Of a stretch of 64,000 bases of DNA, positions 49,425-61,970 are shown in pieces. The notes below the pieces were generated by a model, which did no database searches, was not told the DNA's origin, and saw only the letters and a list, made by a program, of their open reading frames with translations. The DNA is from Sipunculus nudus. Its lineage: Eukaryota; Annelida; Sipuncula; Golfingiida; Sipunculidae. A program made the translations under genes and the position numbers. The stretch spans positions 53,042,019-53,106,018 of the forward strand of contig CM049306.1 in assembly GCA_026874595.1 (NCBI GenBank), given 5' to 3'. Every line of letters begins with the position of its first letter. Within the stretch, counting starts at the first letter, position 1.

Positions 49425-49917
49425 AGTGATCTGTCTGTTCATTGCTGCTGGAATAGAACACTGCCTGACCTTGGGGCTTTCTCAATGCCAGCTATATATG
49501 CTGAGCCTGTCAGTTTGTCAGTAAAAGTACATTGTAACTGTGTTCAATCAATGTGTAACATGAATTGGTATCATACAACTTAATTCATTTGCTGCACTGC
49601 TCACTAATAATTTAGCTGTATGACAAGCTGATTTATTTCCCATGTCTTCAATGTTCATTATTCATTATCATCAATTTACTATTTTTATTATTTATATTAA
49701 CTTATAATTCTAATAATATATTTTTTTTTATTTATTTCTCATGCCTCCAATTTTCAACATGATTATTTATCAATTTACTGTTACATTTATTATTTCTAAC
49801 TTATAAATATACTAAATAATAATTTTTTTATATCATATACTATGCCTCTATCCAGTTTTAAAAATTAACATTTATTAATTTACTGTCAATTTGTATTAGT
49901 TCCAACTCATTATACTA

Positions 49918-49963
49918 TTATTATTATAATTATTATTATTGTCATTATTATTATTATTATTGA
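49918..49963. repeat. (TTA)n simple repeat
   Basis: TATTATTATTATAATTATTA and further units; encodes a run of Asn on the minus strand. Confidence 0.9.
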
Positions 49964-49987
49964 AACCATGGCACATCCAAGTATTAC

Positions 49988-50075
49988 CTCTGGTCCTACA
50001 AGTGAAGCATGTTTTATTGTGAGAACAGTAGAATGCCTGCATGACTTGTGTGTCACAGGTTAAAGATCGATTCAT
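49988..50075 (-). CDS. Cysteine-rich exon candidate
   Basis: 88 nt. Acceptor CTTGCCTAGATTGTCACAG, donor CCAGAG|GTAATACTT. Only one frame is open: MNRSLTCDTQVMQAFYCSHN, then KTCFTCRTR. The five cysteines fit with the extracellular look of the 52.1 and 43.3 kb exons, but its phases (0 to 1) do not chain with them directly, so an exon is missing or it is alternative. Confidence 0.35.
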
Positions 50076-51020
50076 CTGTGACAATCTAGGCAAGATCTGG
50101 TGAGTTGTGTGGTATGTGCCAAATGCCTCCATCCATTTTCATCAGTTGAAGATATTTAAACCATCCTGGAAAAATATGCTTTCACTCAATTAATTCGAAT
50201 AATTAATCCAAAGAAAAACCACTATAATGCCTAAAAATAAGCAGACTTAATCATCACCACTGACGAACCTTACTGTGCCATGGTTGAATTAAGAAGACTA
50301 ATATTAATTACCTTTATTAAGTCTGTTCTCATGTGCACTAAGTATGCTCAGTGGATGCCCAAGGGACATACCTGGTAAAACTGGCCTTAATCAATTAACC
50401 CAGAAGACCTTAATGTGAGAACTGCCATTAAATGCTAATTTACCAAGAGTTGATCAATATTTATGTGCTAAAGCTGATGCAACCCCCTGGCCTCTTGAAC
50501 AGATCCTGTCAAATATCATTATCTGATAAATTATTACAAATTAACGTCCTATGCATAGCAGTAAGATCAGAGATTGTGCTAGCATCATGCACTCAATGAA
50601 GGATTCAGATAATTCCTGGGGAAAGACAAAAGATGTCATTTGTCATAAATTACAATATTACTGAGAATAGTTTTTGACCTCTGCTTGGGCAAAGCTGAAT
50701 TGTAATATCAGTCCCTTTGCTATAAATGATTAATTTTCATCTGCTGATGAAAATCAATGTCACAGAATAATGGAGCCAGGAAAAACTGGTAAAAAAAACT
50801 TTCATCTATGTAATATTAAAAAAATAAAATTTTAATTTCAACTGTTATTTTGCTTTTGGCTTTTCTTGAATTTGCCTTTGTCTTAACTCTCTCATACAAG
50901 AAAAAAAATGTAAGCTGAAACTCTGTACTAAATGGTTCTGGTAAACACTTTCCATTTGTCACTGAAACTTTTATTTGAAAAAAAGTGAGAAACAAAGGTT
51001 ACTGCTGTATTGTTCTGCAC

Positions 51021-51129
51021 CTGACATAAACAAATGAAATTTGTCACACAGAGAAGACAGTAATGCTTTTTTCGGACAAAAGAAGTCCTTGAAGGCATAA
51101 AGAAGCAACTTTGGGACTGACAGCTGACC
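51021..51129 (-). other. Exon-like segment open in three frames
   Basis: Minus strand: acceptor TTTTAAAAGCAGTTTCAG, donor TGTCAG|GTGCAG. The frame reading GQLSVPKLLLYAFKDFFCPK looks most protein-like, but all three are open. Its phases do not fit the 52.1 and 43.3 kb pair. Confidence 0.25.
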
Positions 51130-52031
51130 CTGAAACTGCTTTTAAAACTGACAAAAATCAAACCACTTGGGAATGACATTTTGCTGCAAGCAGGAACCTC
51201 TCAACAAACAGTCCAAGGCTGTAAAAAATAAAAAGAAACTCTGACCAAAGGACTCCCTTCTCACAAGTTTTCAGACAAAATGTATAAAATGTTTCACTCA
51301 CTTCAAAATTTCATGGTTTTACAAAGGAACACTTTGACTACACAGAATTATAAAATGTGCAAGTAACAAAACAGACGGGCAGTGTTGATCTTGAGTTATT
51401 AGGTCAATGAATGTTCCAAAATGCTTTTAAAGATAAGTATTTATGGAAGGCCCAGTCTGTACCTCAACTCAGAAAGGTTGGAAGGACATGAAGATAACTA
51501 GGTTGTTTTTTTGTAAGCATGACCAGGAAATAAGCAAAAAGTGTCATTAAATAATATTTAAGAAGCCAAGCAAAATAAATGCAAAAACTTCTCACAGACC
51601 TGTCAATTCAATAATATCTATATTCTTTAAGTTTTAGTTTTAATATTGCCACCTGATTTTATTTTTTCCAGATTCTGTTTAATTCCTAGGAATGACTGCT
51701 AATTCAAAAGTTATAAATATACAGAAATAAATATTAGATACATTTAACTTACTTAACTTTTCATCCATAAAAGTGTAAAATTTAAAATTGCTATTAAATT
51801 GATTCATTGCATTTTCTTAGAAATAGCTTCAAGTCAGGTGTTTTAAAGTAGCTGCTTTGTTTTAAAATTCTATTTAATTTAACACCTTAAACAGAAAAAT
51901 ATAAAAATATACTGAAGTGCAAATTAAGAAAAAGATTTAAGGTAGTGAAACAATCTGTTTTTCAATGTCACTGAAACAGCACTGAATCATTGTTTAAGGA
52001 AAATAAAAAAAAGCTGGGTAAAGGAAAATAC

Positions 52032-52154
52032 AATCTTTATCAGGAAAATTGTCACATTCAGAGGCTTTCTCTGGAGCTTGACAGGTTAGTCTGAGCATGT
52101 AGAACACTGATGAGTTTCCATAGTTTGTTTGCTGTGCCATTACCATGATGATTT
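52032..52154 (-). CDS. Exon of the minus-strand gene (repeat-domain-like)
   Basis: 123 nt. Acceptor CTTCATATCAGTTTCAACAG, donor AAAGATT|GTATTTT. It encodes IIMVMAQQTNYGNSSVFYML, then RLTCQAPEKASECDNFPDKD. It is symmetric in phase (1 to 1), so it joins the 58.6 kb and 43.3 kb exons in frame, the junction giving KDCFTGQEFLC. VMAQQTNYGNSSVFY resembles VMKYTDYSKNPPSSFY in the 7.5 kb exon. Product unknown. Confidence 0.45.
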
Positions 52155-52339
52155 CTGTTGAAACTGATATGAAGGTATTACTGATTGACATTTGTGGTAA
52201 TGAAGTAATCAACTTGTCATTCTAACAAGATTTGTAAAATATTACCACAGGCCATGCAACAGAATCAGCTGGTAACATACATGACTTTGTCTCAAACCAG
52301 GGAGTTAGGTATAGACACAACAATTACCACAAAAGGGGA

Positions 52340-52860
52340 AACAGTTGTACCCTGGACATAACTGCAGGGCTTACAACAGTTCTCACCTGGAAAATAAAAC
52401 CTGCTCCACACAAACAAGAAAAGAGTTACACTTGTACCTTGTAAATAACTGCAGGGCTTACATCAGTTCTCACCTGGAAAATTCCTACTACACACAAACG
52501 AAAGAACAGTTACACTTGTACCTTGTAAAGAACTGCAGGGCTTACAACAGTTCTCACCTGGAAAATTAAACCTACTCCACACAAACGAGAGAACAGTTAC
52601 ACTTGTACCTTGTAAATAACTGCAGGGCTTACATCAGTTCTCACCTGGACAATTAAACCTACTACACACAAACGAGAGAACAGTTAGACTTGTACCTTGT
52701 AAAGAACTGCAGGGCTTACAACAGTTCTCACCTGGAAAATTAAACCTACTCCACACAAACAAGAGAACAGTTACACTTGTAACTTGTAAATAACTACAGG
52801 GATGGCAATTAGTTATCACCTGGAAAATTAAAACTGCTTCACATTAATGAGAGAACAATC
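52340..52860. repeat. Minisatellite, ~87-bp unit, six copies
   Basis: CTGCAGGGCTTACA(A/T)CAGTT recurs at about 52362, 52449, 52533, 52620, 52708 and 52794 (last copy mutated), with TCTCACCTGGAAAAT and ACACTTGTACCTTGTAAA between. Odd and even copies alternate ACAACAG / ACATCAG, suggesting a dimer of about 172 bp. Confidence 0.95.
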
Positions 52861-52926
52861 ATTTTTGTATCCTTAACAGTTTACAACTGGCATACAGGGT
52901 TTGATGAGTTTATTACTCTAGTGGGT

Positions 52927-54469
52927 AACAAGGGACCCATGGGTCACGGTGCTCAGCTGTTATATATGATAAAAAAGTACGATTTAGAAATGAGGCACAT
53001 GCTGGTTTTGTGTGGTAATAAATATAAGCTTATTATGAGTCGTTAGTGTTTAGCTTATGTATGATTTTGATAGTATCTTTGGAGACAGGGAAGAGGATAG
53101 ATTTCCTTTATTTTGTAAACAAATGGAGTGCTATTGTCACACAGATTTTGACTTGGCCACATTACTTATAAGCAGCACATATAATATAAGAGTTTAACTA
53201 TTTTTTAAAATTAAATAAAAAATTATGGTGCCAAATATAATTTTATTAAAAAAAATAAGAGAATCATATGATTTTTTAAAAATAAAGTATAACTGAAATG
53301 ATAATTAAAATAATATTATAGAATATATTCATGAATGCATTCATGAATACATTTCGAAAGTATTTGCACTGGTATTCGTATACTTTCATTTTTACCTGAA
53401 TTCCCATTGTGATGCAAGAAATTTTATAATAGAGTATATATTCATATTCGTATTCAAATACATTTGCAAAGTATTAGCACCATGTCTGGTATTTATTCAG
53501 TTTTAACCAAACAATGATGTTGAGAATCTAGAATATGCAAAATTCACACATTTAAATAATGATCATAAGTACCTGGTTATATGGCTTTAGAGATCTAAGT
53601 CCTAGAGATCTTATTCTTGGCATGGTAGGGGATTTTGGAGACATCTAACTGTATGCCAAATTTAAGGAACTTAGAGCTGAAGCTGGGGAGCTGAGGTCTA
53701 GCAAACTGCATAACACTAGCTTGATGTAAACAATATGTGACATGGTGCTTGAAAACTTGAATAAAATCTACAGTTTTTGATCAACTGGTTTCAAATTTTT
53801 GGTGTGAACAAACAAAATGCTAACAAAAACATGCTGTGAAAAATAAATCCACAGTACTTACATGAAAAAAATGTGCCATGGTCAAACTTGGGCAAAATTT
53901 AAGGTACCAATTTTATATTTTTGCCAATATTTAAAAAAAATTAACAGATTTTGATCTAATTTTTGGTATACAATTAAATTTTGATCAATTAAAGTTGTAT
54001 TACTGAAAAAAAATCCCTGCCTTTAACACTTTTGGTCTTAAGTGACCAAATATCTTTCCTGATTTTTTTACAAAGTCCATTATGTTTGGGCCCATAACTT
54101 TTTTAAATTAAATAATACTGACTTATTTTCAGGCATGTACATAGGAACTATATAGAGGAATATTAATGGTAAATATCAAGAAAACCAGATGAGTGGTTTT
54201 GATATTAGGCAGTCCTGAAGTGTGAAAATAGATTTCTAATGAAAAATTGAGGTTTTTCCTTAATATCTCAAAGGATAAAAGTCCTATTGACCCAATTTTC
54301 GGCATGGTAGGAGATTTTGGGGACATCTAACTGTATGGCGAATTTCAGATTCGTAGGTCCAATGGTGTCAAAATGAGCGAGTCTTACGGACGGACGGACG
54401 GACGGACGGACGACGGACAATGGACCACGACTATAGCTCAGATGACTTATAGTCAGCTGAGCTAAAAAT
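52927..54469 (+). mobile_element. Helentron-like (HINE) element 3 (1,543 bp)
   Basis: Ends AACAAGGGACCCATGGGTCAC...GCTCAGCTG and CAGCTGAGCTAAAAAT. The 5' module 52927-53585 joins directly to the tail of a core unit (53590-53810), then one full core unit (53830-54365), (ACGG)n and the hairpin. It lacks the interval that carries exon-like blocks in elements 1 and 2. Non-autonomous. Confidence 0.75.
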
Positions 54470-54845
54470 GTGGGTAAAAATTTTTGTTTGGTGGACCTAT
54501 TTAGGTTCCCTCCAAGTGCTAAAGTATCAATTTCAATTTCCTTTTTATTTGTTTTTATTCTTCTACCTTTTCTGTAAGCACAAAATCTCCAATATGGCTG
54601 ATTTTCAAGAGCTGAAATTTGTACATAATATAGTCCTAATATTACACATTTGCAATATCAGACATTTTTTTTATAACTTGACCTTATATTCACAAGATTG
54701 TACACTCAATAGCCTATTCCCCATTATCGCTCATTTGATATACCCCATAGCAGATTCCCCATTATCCGTCATTTGTTACACTCTTCAGCCAATTCCCCTT
54801 TATTGCTCATTTGTGGGCCTTAGGGGATGCCTTTAAGTGATCACT
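54470..54845. repeat. Dispersed repeat, copy 2 (partner at 6.3 kb)
   Basis: Collinear with 6308-6625. This copy contains three short tandem variants of ATTCCCCATTATCGCTCATT that the other copy does not have. It abuts the right end of Helentron-like element 3, so one may have used the other as target. Confidence 0.6.
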
Positions 54846-57800
54846 TGGCAACTGAATATTTCTAGGCTTTATAATAAGTAAGTATGCAGGACTGTGAAGA
54901 CTCTTAATTCAAGTATCGATCATTAGACATTAAACTCATGGGATTTTATCAAGCCTTTTCCCATGTAAAACCCTTAGTGACCAAATCCTCCTTGCTGGCC
55001 ATATGTCAATTACTTATATGTGATTTTGCCAAGAGACATACCTACCCACTTTATACAAATCCAAAATACATGCTACACTGAAGATACTGAAGAGATTTAT
55101 GACCATTATGGGGATCTGAACAAACAGACATTTCCAAGCCAAGTTTGTCACATAGATACTGGATAACTGTGACCCCTATACCCCTGTCAGGTCAGAAGAA
55201 GTCCATAAAGAATCCTTAGTAAATTGGGCAGAAAGCCCAGACATGTCCCAGCCTAGATCTCCCATACAAATAAACTGTCACACAAGCTTTCAGGCTCTAT
55301 TCAGCTATGACCAGGAACCTATTGATCTTACAGTGGAAGTGATACTAACATGTGCTGTAGCAGCTTCAGCTACAGCATACATGCAGCACTTCTGACAGAA
55401 CCTCTAATGGTGTCTAATTTGCTTAAGCTTGTATCTCACTGGGCGGAGACTGTAGGCAACTACTTATGAATGGCATTTGTGAGGTAGTTTCAAAAACGTC
55501 TCCAAATATTCATGGAGGTTCTTATTTTCCTTGTGTGAGTCACAGGGCTTTGATCTTGTTTTGCGACAATTTTGATTATGATAAAAAAATTTGCAACAAA
55601 TTTTCTCTCTAAATAGTTGTGACAGGTGTCTCAAAACAATCTCAAACTCTTCTAAATTTATATTAATTTCCATGAGTGTGAAAAATATCAGACAACTTTG
55701 TGAGGGGTTGGGGACCTACAATACTAGATTGTGAAAGAAAATAGACGTAAATGAGAATTAGATATAATCAGACAGTCAAAAGTTTAAAAAAATGTTTTTT
55801 TATTTCATGCAACAGTCGCCCGTAATATATGTGAACTTTGGCACAAATTTTACCAGGAGTTTGTGCAACACTTGTGCATGTGTCATAAGTATCAATTCAG
55901 TATCATTTCAAGAAAAAATTGTCACTTATTCGCCTTATTCTCCAACTAGTCGCCCACAGTAGCAGCCCAGTGAGACACATGCTGAGGCTGCTCCCTTGCT
56001 GTAAGAATGAGTCTCAGTGAGCCTGTTCTGTTCTTGCCCTCCCCTGGGCATGCTTTCACAAGCATTTCAGCAGCTCATTACTGTTTTTGGATCTCCATAA
56101 ATGGATGATCTGATTTAATTGGAATGTTTGTCACAGCCCTCCCTTAATGCCATTAATATAACAGCATGCAATTTAATTCAGCTGAACAGACAGCATATGT
56201 CTAATTATAGGGAAATTCCACCTAAAGAAACAGAAATCCGGAAAGCAGTTGGGTTATGGTCAGGTCAGGAGAAGTGGAGTTGGGCCACGAGCCATGATGT
56301 AGCTCTATAAGGGCCCTCACTAATTATGAAAGCGGACAGTATAGTTTGTTTCCAGTAGTTTGTCCTCAAAGTTATTTTAAGGAGAAATAGAAATGCTATC
56401 AATGGAGATTTTGAGAACACCACACCAAGCCTAGCACAAAGAAGTTCAAGAAGCCTTCCAAGGTCAGCTCCATGCGGGATACCACACAATGGGTCTAAGA
56501 AATGATGTTGGACAAGACAGCAGAGCACCAGCAACCACGTCCACTCCATGTTGAACACCTGTACACCAACTTCACCTGAATACAGACAGTTTGGCCTTGC
56601 CTAGATCTCTTTATTCCAAATGATAATAAGTTGCTTTTTGCTTTCTTCATAAGTAAAGCAGTTGGGTTAATGTAACCAATAAAATCATTTTCAAATTAAA
56701 TTCAAATGTTCCTGTGATATAAAAAGCATACACCTAAATGTAATGTTAAAGCAAGTCAAATCAAGCACTCTTTCAATTTCCCATGAAAATTCCATATGTA
56801 AAATTTAGTTATAAGTACTGGCCTAGTTGGTGTCAGAACTGGGATTTTGAAAAAGGGGGTTCCAATGCAGGAAGACTAATGATAAAACCTTGAAAAGGTC
56901 CAACTATCCGGAACAGCACAGTCTACCCCCAAAACATTGGGACTGAAACCATTTGATAGGTTGCAACTTCTGGATCAACAACTTCAGAGTAAAAAATTTT
57001 CTTGAACAGTAAAAGATCATGAGAGTCATGAAATTTGAGTGACAAAAGTGGACCTATGAAATTTAATTAATCAAATACTTTTGTATTTTCTTTACAGGGA
57101 TCATATGGTCTTCAAAATCATTAAAACACAATGAAGACAGAAATGGTAAATTTAATAATAAGCATTGACAGAGTCATGAAGTTTTATAACAAAAAGGCCT
57201 GAAAAAAGCCATGATATTTGATTGATGAAAAGTGAAATTTAATTACAAATACTTGAAGTCATGAACCTTCATAGATCCTCAAAACGTCATGAAATGAAAC
57301 ACTCATGAGGTCTGATTGTCTTGAAGGTTGAAAACTATTTTGCCTTCATTTTATTTTTAATATATTGTATTTCCATGTTGTGCAGTGGATCCACTCTTAA
57401 AAGCCCAGCATCCTAATTGGTATCCATCTAAATTACAAAAAGAAGATACGTGCCTAATTATCATTGGAAAATGAAAAAAAAATCTTAATCCATGGCTGCC
57501 ATATGAGTAGACTGTCAAAGAATTTTGAAAATTATAGGATAATTTTTTCTACTATTCTGAGGGAGTAACATATTCTCTAAGCAATTTTCATGATTTCAGT
57601 GCCTCTGATACACCACCACTCTGGAGGCAAAAATACCTTCCTGTTTGACAGACTGATGTCCAGTAATTTAAACTAATCAGATGGATTAGGGAAGTCAGGA
57701 GTTCAATTCCCAATCAAATTCCTCCAAGTTATAATGTACATGAACATGATGTATTATTGGGACATAACTTTGAAGTATGTATATATACTTTTGAAGCTTC

Positions 57801-58505
57801 TCTTTAAGGTACGGTATCTCTGGGAGATTAAATAAGAAAAATTAAACCATGCAGTTCCCTGGTTTCAAGGGTTTATTCTAACATTTAAAGTATAAAGATC
57901 CATCAGTTGTTGTATGTGGTATCCTTGGGGACACTTTTGATTTATCTATGTATGAGTACTGACTGCTCATTGCAGTCATAAACATCAAGTTTTAAAAAAA
58001 TATATCAAGGAAATGAGACAACAGAAAATGTCCAAAGCACCAACAAATTTTCTCTGTATGATTCTCTCAATCAAAAACCAAGTTCTTTTTTTCATAAATG
58101 TGTTCTTGAAGAAGATAAAAGTTAATATGCATCAACTGATGCCTATCCAAGTCCAAGAACTACACAATTTATAAAAAGGAGGCTATCAAACTCCTATCAT
58201 TTGACAAGACACATATATCAAACATCTTCAACTGAAAATTGTTATTGATGGGTCTTCATGTATTATTCATGGGTTTGACAAGGAAATTAGAGTAAAGATG
58301 TTTTTGAAATTAAGGTATATGAGAAAATCTGAAAATCATACTAACTGACTTGGTAAGAAAACATATTAAAAACTATTAAAGTTTAAATCAAGATATCTGC
58401 ATGAAATTTTTGGACTAATCACAATCAGACCCTGTCAATTAAGGTAAAGCCTTGAACAAATGATAAATGAGCATGAGGTATGTAATGTCAAATAAACTAA
58501 CTTAC
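54846..58505. other. Intron-like stretch, no supported feature
   Basis: Scattered short open frames only. A 97-codon minus frame at 56265-56558 and an overlapping lysine-rich plus frame lie in a GC-richer patch without good splice borders. Confidence 0.45.
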
Positions 58506-58605
58506 CAACATCAAAGATGTATCTGTCCACGATACGGAAGAAAATGCGCATAGCCCAGGAACATACAGTGTTCATGATTTGTCTTGTTGCATGCCGGCAA
58601 CTCAT
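58506..58605 (-). CDS. Putative first coding exon of the minus-strand gene
   Basis: ATG at 58605 with A at -3 and an in-frame TGA two codons upstream, so translation most likely starts here. 33 codons run MSCRHATRQIMNTVCSWAMR, then IFFRIVDRYIFDV, to a near-consensus donor TGTTG|GTAAGTTAG. It leaves one base, accepted by the 52.1 kb exon (G+AA) or the 43.3 kb exon (G+GT). No signal peptide is obvious, so an upstream exon remains possible. Confidence 0.4.
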
Positions 58606-60198
58606 TTGTCACCTTCTATCAGCCGTCATACACTGTTCCTGTCATGGCGTTATGTAAGGACAATCTTGCTCATGCTTGACCTTCTATGCAGGAACATTGT
58701 TTTGCCAACAATGCTATATACATGTATAAATCTCCAAAACAGCCAGAAGTTTTTGTCATTTGAATGACTCTTTGTTGCATTTCTGTATTATCTACGTTTT
58801 ACTGAAAATGAGAGTATTCCAACTGGATGTTTATGGTATTGTTTCCACGAAGTGACTCTTGTATCCAAAGTTCTTCCATTCTTGAAAAAGATATGTTTCT
58901 GAAGATCTTACCTCTTCCTCTGATATTTTTCATAGAATTTGAATCAAAAGTAAATTAATTTAACAATGGATTGTTTTTAAGCTTAATCCTGAAATCATAT
59001 AGTCAATGAATAATGACAACCACTTTGATATTCCTTTTGTGGTCAATATAGCAATGTCATTGCTGCACAATGAAATCATGTATCACTTTTCTTGCAGATG
59101 GTGATGTAAAATAAAAGATATGTTTTTATTTATTCCTGTTTTCAAATCTATAAGGCAAAGGCTTAATTTGCACACTTTCTGATTGAGAAAAAGCTCTTTC
59201 TTCATTAGTGACGGTCATATATGTCACATTGAATGACCACAGTTAATTGAAGAAGATTAGTGCCATTAAAATCCTGTGAAACTAGTACCATAATAATCCA
59301 ATAAACAACTTCCTTCAAGGTACAGCAAATATGTAGTAAATTGGAGTTCAGCTGGTTTTAAGTTTCCCATATCAAACAATATGATTTTGGCATGACAAGG
59401 TATCCTCAGCTGCTATATATACAAATGGTCGCTTAATGGATAAGCAAATTAATAAAATGTGCAAATAAAATGGCCCTTATATAAAATAAACGTGGCCTCA
59501 ATACAAGAACAACATCTAGGTGTTAACACAAGAGAGATGGGCCATGCAGTGGTTATACACAAACTGCTGCGAGTATTTTATATTAATGGATTAAAGATTC
59601 CACGAAGAGGGACGGAACACGTTCATCACACCAGGTGTCTCGACTGGTATCTGACAGTCTGTAATTAGGGTTATTTCAGCTCTCCAACAGTTGGCCTTGT
59701 CTCATCGCAAAAGAACCTGTCTGTTGAATTTACCACAGATAAACCTGGCAGGCCTGTTGTCTGAGGCTGTTATAATCAGGGAAAGAAGAAAATCAATGTT
59801 GCTGCAACAGGTATAGACTGTTCAGTCTATACACCTATTCTCTCACTCTCCTATAAAATTTTTAAAATCAATAAAAACAGGTGTGGTTTTTTTTTACATG
59901 AACTAATTATTTCCTATACATCCAACTGCCGCCTATTACAGTGACCTTGGAAAAAAATTGCCTTGTAAGGTTTTGAGCATCATGGGTAGACCACTTGTAT
60001 CTTGTTCTATGGTGATAATAATGGGGACCATCAAGTTAATAAAATGTTCCAAAACTTCTCGTCATCAATAATGCACATTGGTTGTTGATGTTATAGTGAA
60101 CAGGTGATGTGTATATCTTGTATGAGAAAACAAACGAGGGTCCCTGTCACAACGACTTCTCACCTGTTGCACTTTAATGTAAAAGCACGCTTGCACTG

Positions 60199-60387
60199 AT
60201 GGGGTTTGGTGAGCGTAGCCAGTCGTCAGATGCTTCCAATATCCACACCTCAGAAATTAATGTCATCACCCAGATGGAGTCGGGGATCCCTCATCATGCG
60301 ACCCTGCCACAACTCAGTGCAACGCGGAAGGCAATGGTCACCAGCTCTTTGTGGTCTAGTTATGTAGTTATGTATTGGCGAGTATAG
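60199..60387. other. GC-rich segment with open frames on both strands
   Basis: A 62-codon Ser/Thr-rich plus frame (MGFGERSQSSDASNIHTSE) overlaps an open minus frame. There is no clear splice border. It lies 1.6 kb upstream of the putative first exon and could be regulatory or an upstream exon. Confidence 0.2.
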
Positions 60388-60473
60388 TGATTCTTATTAC
60401 GGTCAATAAGTCTGCCAATCAGTTTCATCCAGAACCTCCAATTAATCCCTTAATATGGCTATGACAAGATTCA

Positions 60474-60504
60474 ACACACACATGCACACACACCCACACA
60501 CATC
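60474..60504. repeat. (CA)n-rich simple repeat
   Basis: ACACACATGCACACACACCC and continuing CA-rich sequence. Confidence 0.85.
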
Positions 60505-61650
60505 TGGTATTGAGCGTTAAGCCACTGAATCACGCCTGCATTATAACCCATGCTGATAGGTCGTCTGCTGTTACAGAGTGATGACAACTCTCTTGCAATG
60601 CCTAGCAACCATTTATTTCTAAGCACCAGGCACACACAAGCACATGAGTGAGGAGATCTATAGAACCATCTATAACTTTCTCTACATCACATGACCAGGT
60701 CTTCTGTGAGGGTGCTTGGTCAGTTTTCACATATATTACCTGTATACACCTGTATAATACCTCTTTCTGCCAATAATTTCTGTTCCTGGAGGTGAAGCTC
60801 TCATTGCCACCATGCAATGCAATGACACCTAGAATTCCATGGTTAGAGGCACTGACTTAACACAGATATGGAAAATTTGCTCTTGTAATGCTGACTACAG
60901 TAAATAGAACAATACAACAGCACCTGACGATGAACTGTTTCAGGTAAGACTGGTTTGAAAGTGTGGTTTCCTCAGACACATATTATCCTCTAGTTTAACC
61001 AAGTTCTATGTTGTCTTGGTAACAGAATCAGCAGAGAGTTGGCACGTGTTATATTTCACTGGATCTATAGGACCAACTGTTTAAGATACCATTGAACGTA
61101 GTTTTATTCTATTGTTAAATATTTGGTGAACAACATCCCAGTATATTAGAATGGACAGTATATGTATATTGACATATTAGCGACATTCCAAGTCTGGAAG
61201 TCTAATGCTTTGTCTGATAATTTTAAGAAATGTGAGTAATAATTTACAAAAGCTGTAGTGGAATTTGATTACAAACAGCTGCCATTTATTAGGTTTAATT
61301 TTGGGGAAGACTGTGTACCAATTAGACTGTGATGAAGTGGACCATGACCAATTTTTTGCCACATCTAATTTGGAAAGCCAACACGGGCAACCAGTTAATT
61401 AGTCAATTAGCAGCACAGAAAGGTCCCTTACACTATTTAAACAGCTGAATCATCTGTTTAAAAACTTGTCTTCACAAACATTTGCAATATTATACTTAAA
61501 AAATGCATAATAGTTTCCCTGGCAATTACATATATATCATCAGACATGCTCACAATGGTATTGTGGATGATCAACGTTGTGGGCAATTATGCCTAAAGTT
61601 CTTTTAGGAAAGGAGACGTGCATATTTGCATTTTTTTTTAATTTTTTAAG

Positions 61651-61666
61651 CCCGTCATATGACGGG
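61651..61666. other. Perfect 16-bp palindrome
   Basis: CCCGTCATATGACGGG, preceded by T- and A-rich sequence and followed by AGTATTATG. It may be the terminal hairpin of another non-autonomous element. Confidence 0.7.
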
Positions 61667-61784
61667 AGTATTATGTATACCCACCAAATTAACTTTTATA
61701 GCAGGTCTGTTTTTGTTAATCAAAAGGAGTAAAACAATGATGTTACACCTTGATGCACTTCTGAGGAATCTTAAGAAATACTGC

Positions 61785-61970
61785 CTTTCTTTTTTCCATT
61801 TTTCCTCCCGTCTTTCATCCTTCCATTTCTCTTTCATTCTTTTACTTATCCCATTTTATTTTTGCTTTCATTTTTGCTTTCAAAATCTTCCTTTCCTTCG
61901 TCCCTTCCTTCCTTCTTTCATTCATTCTTTCTCCATCTCTCTCTCTTCCTCCCTCTCCCTCTCTTAATCA
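61785..61970. repeat. Polypyrimidine tract (CTTT/CTTC/CTCC-rich)
   Basis: Nearly 190 bp of T and C on the plus strand with loose tetranucleotide periodicity. The open frames through it are compositional artefacts. Confidence 0.85.

Noticed and set aside
56265-56558. 97-codon minus frame and overlapping lysine-rich plus frame
   Set aside because: Both strands open in a GC-richer patch, no convincing splice borders, no recognised family.
61659-61967. 102-codon plus-strand frame
   Set aside because: Mostly the polypyrimidine tract, giving Phe/Ser/Leu runs.
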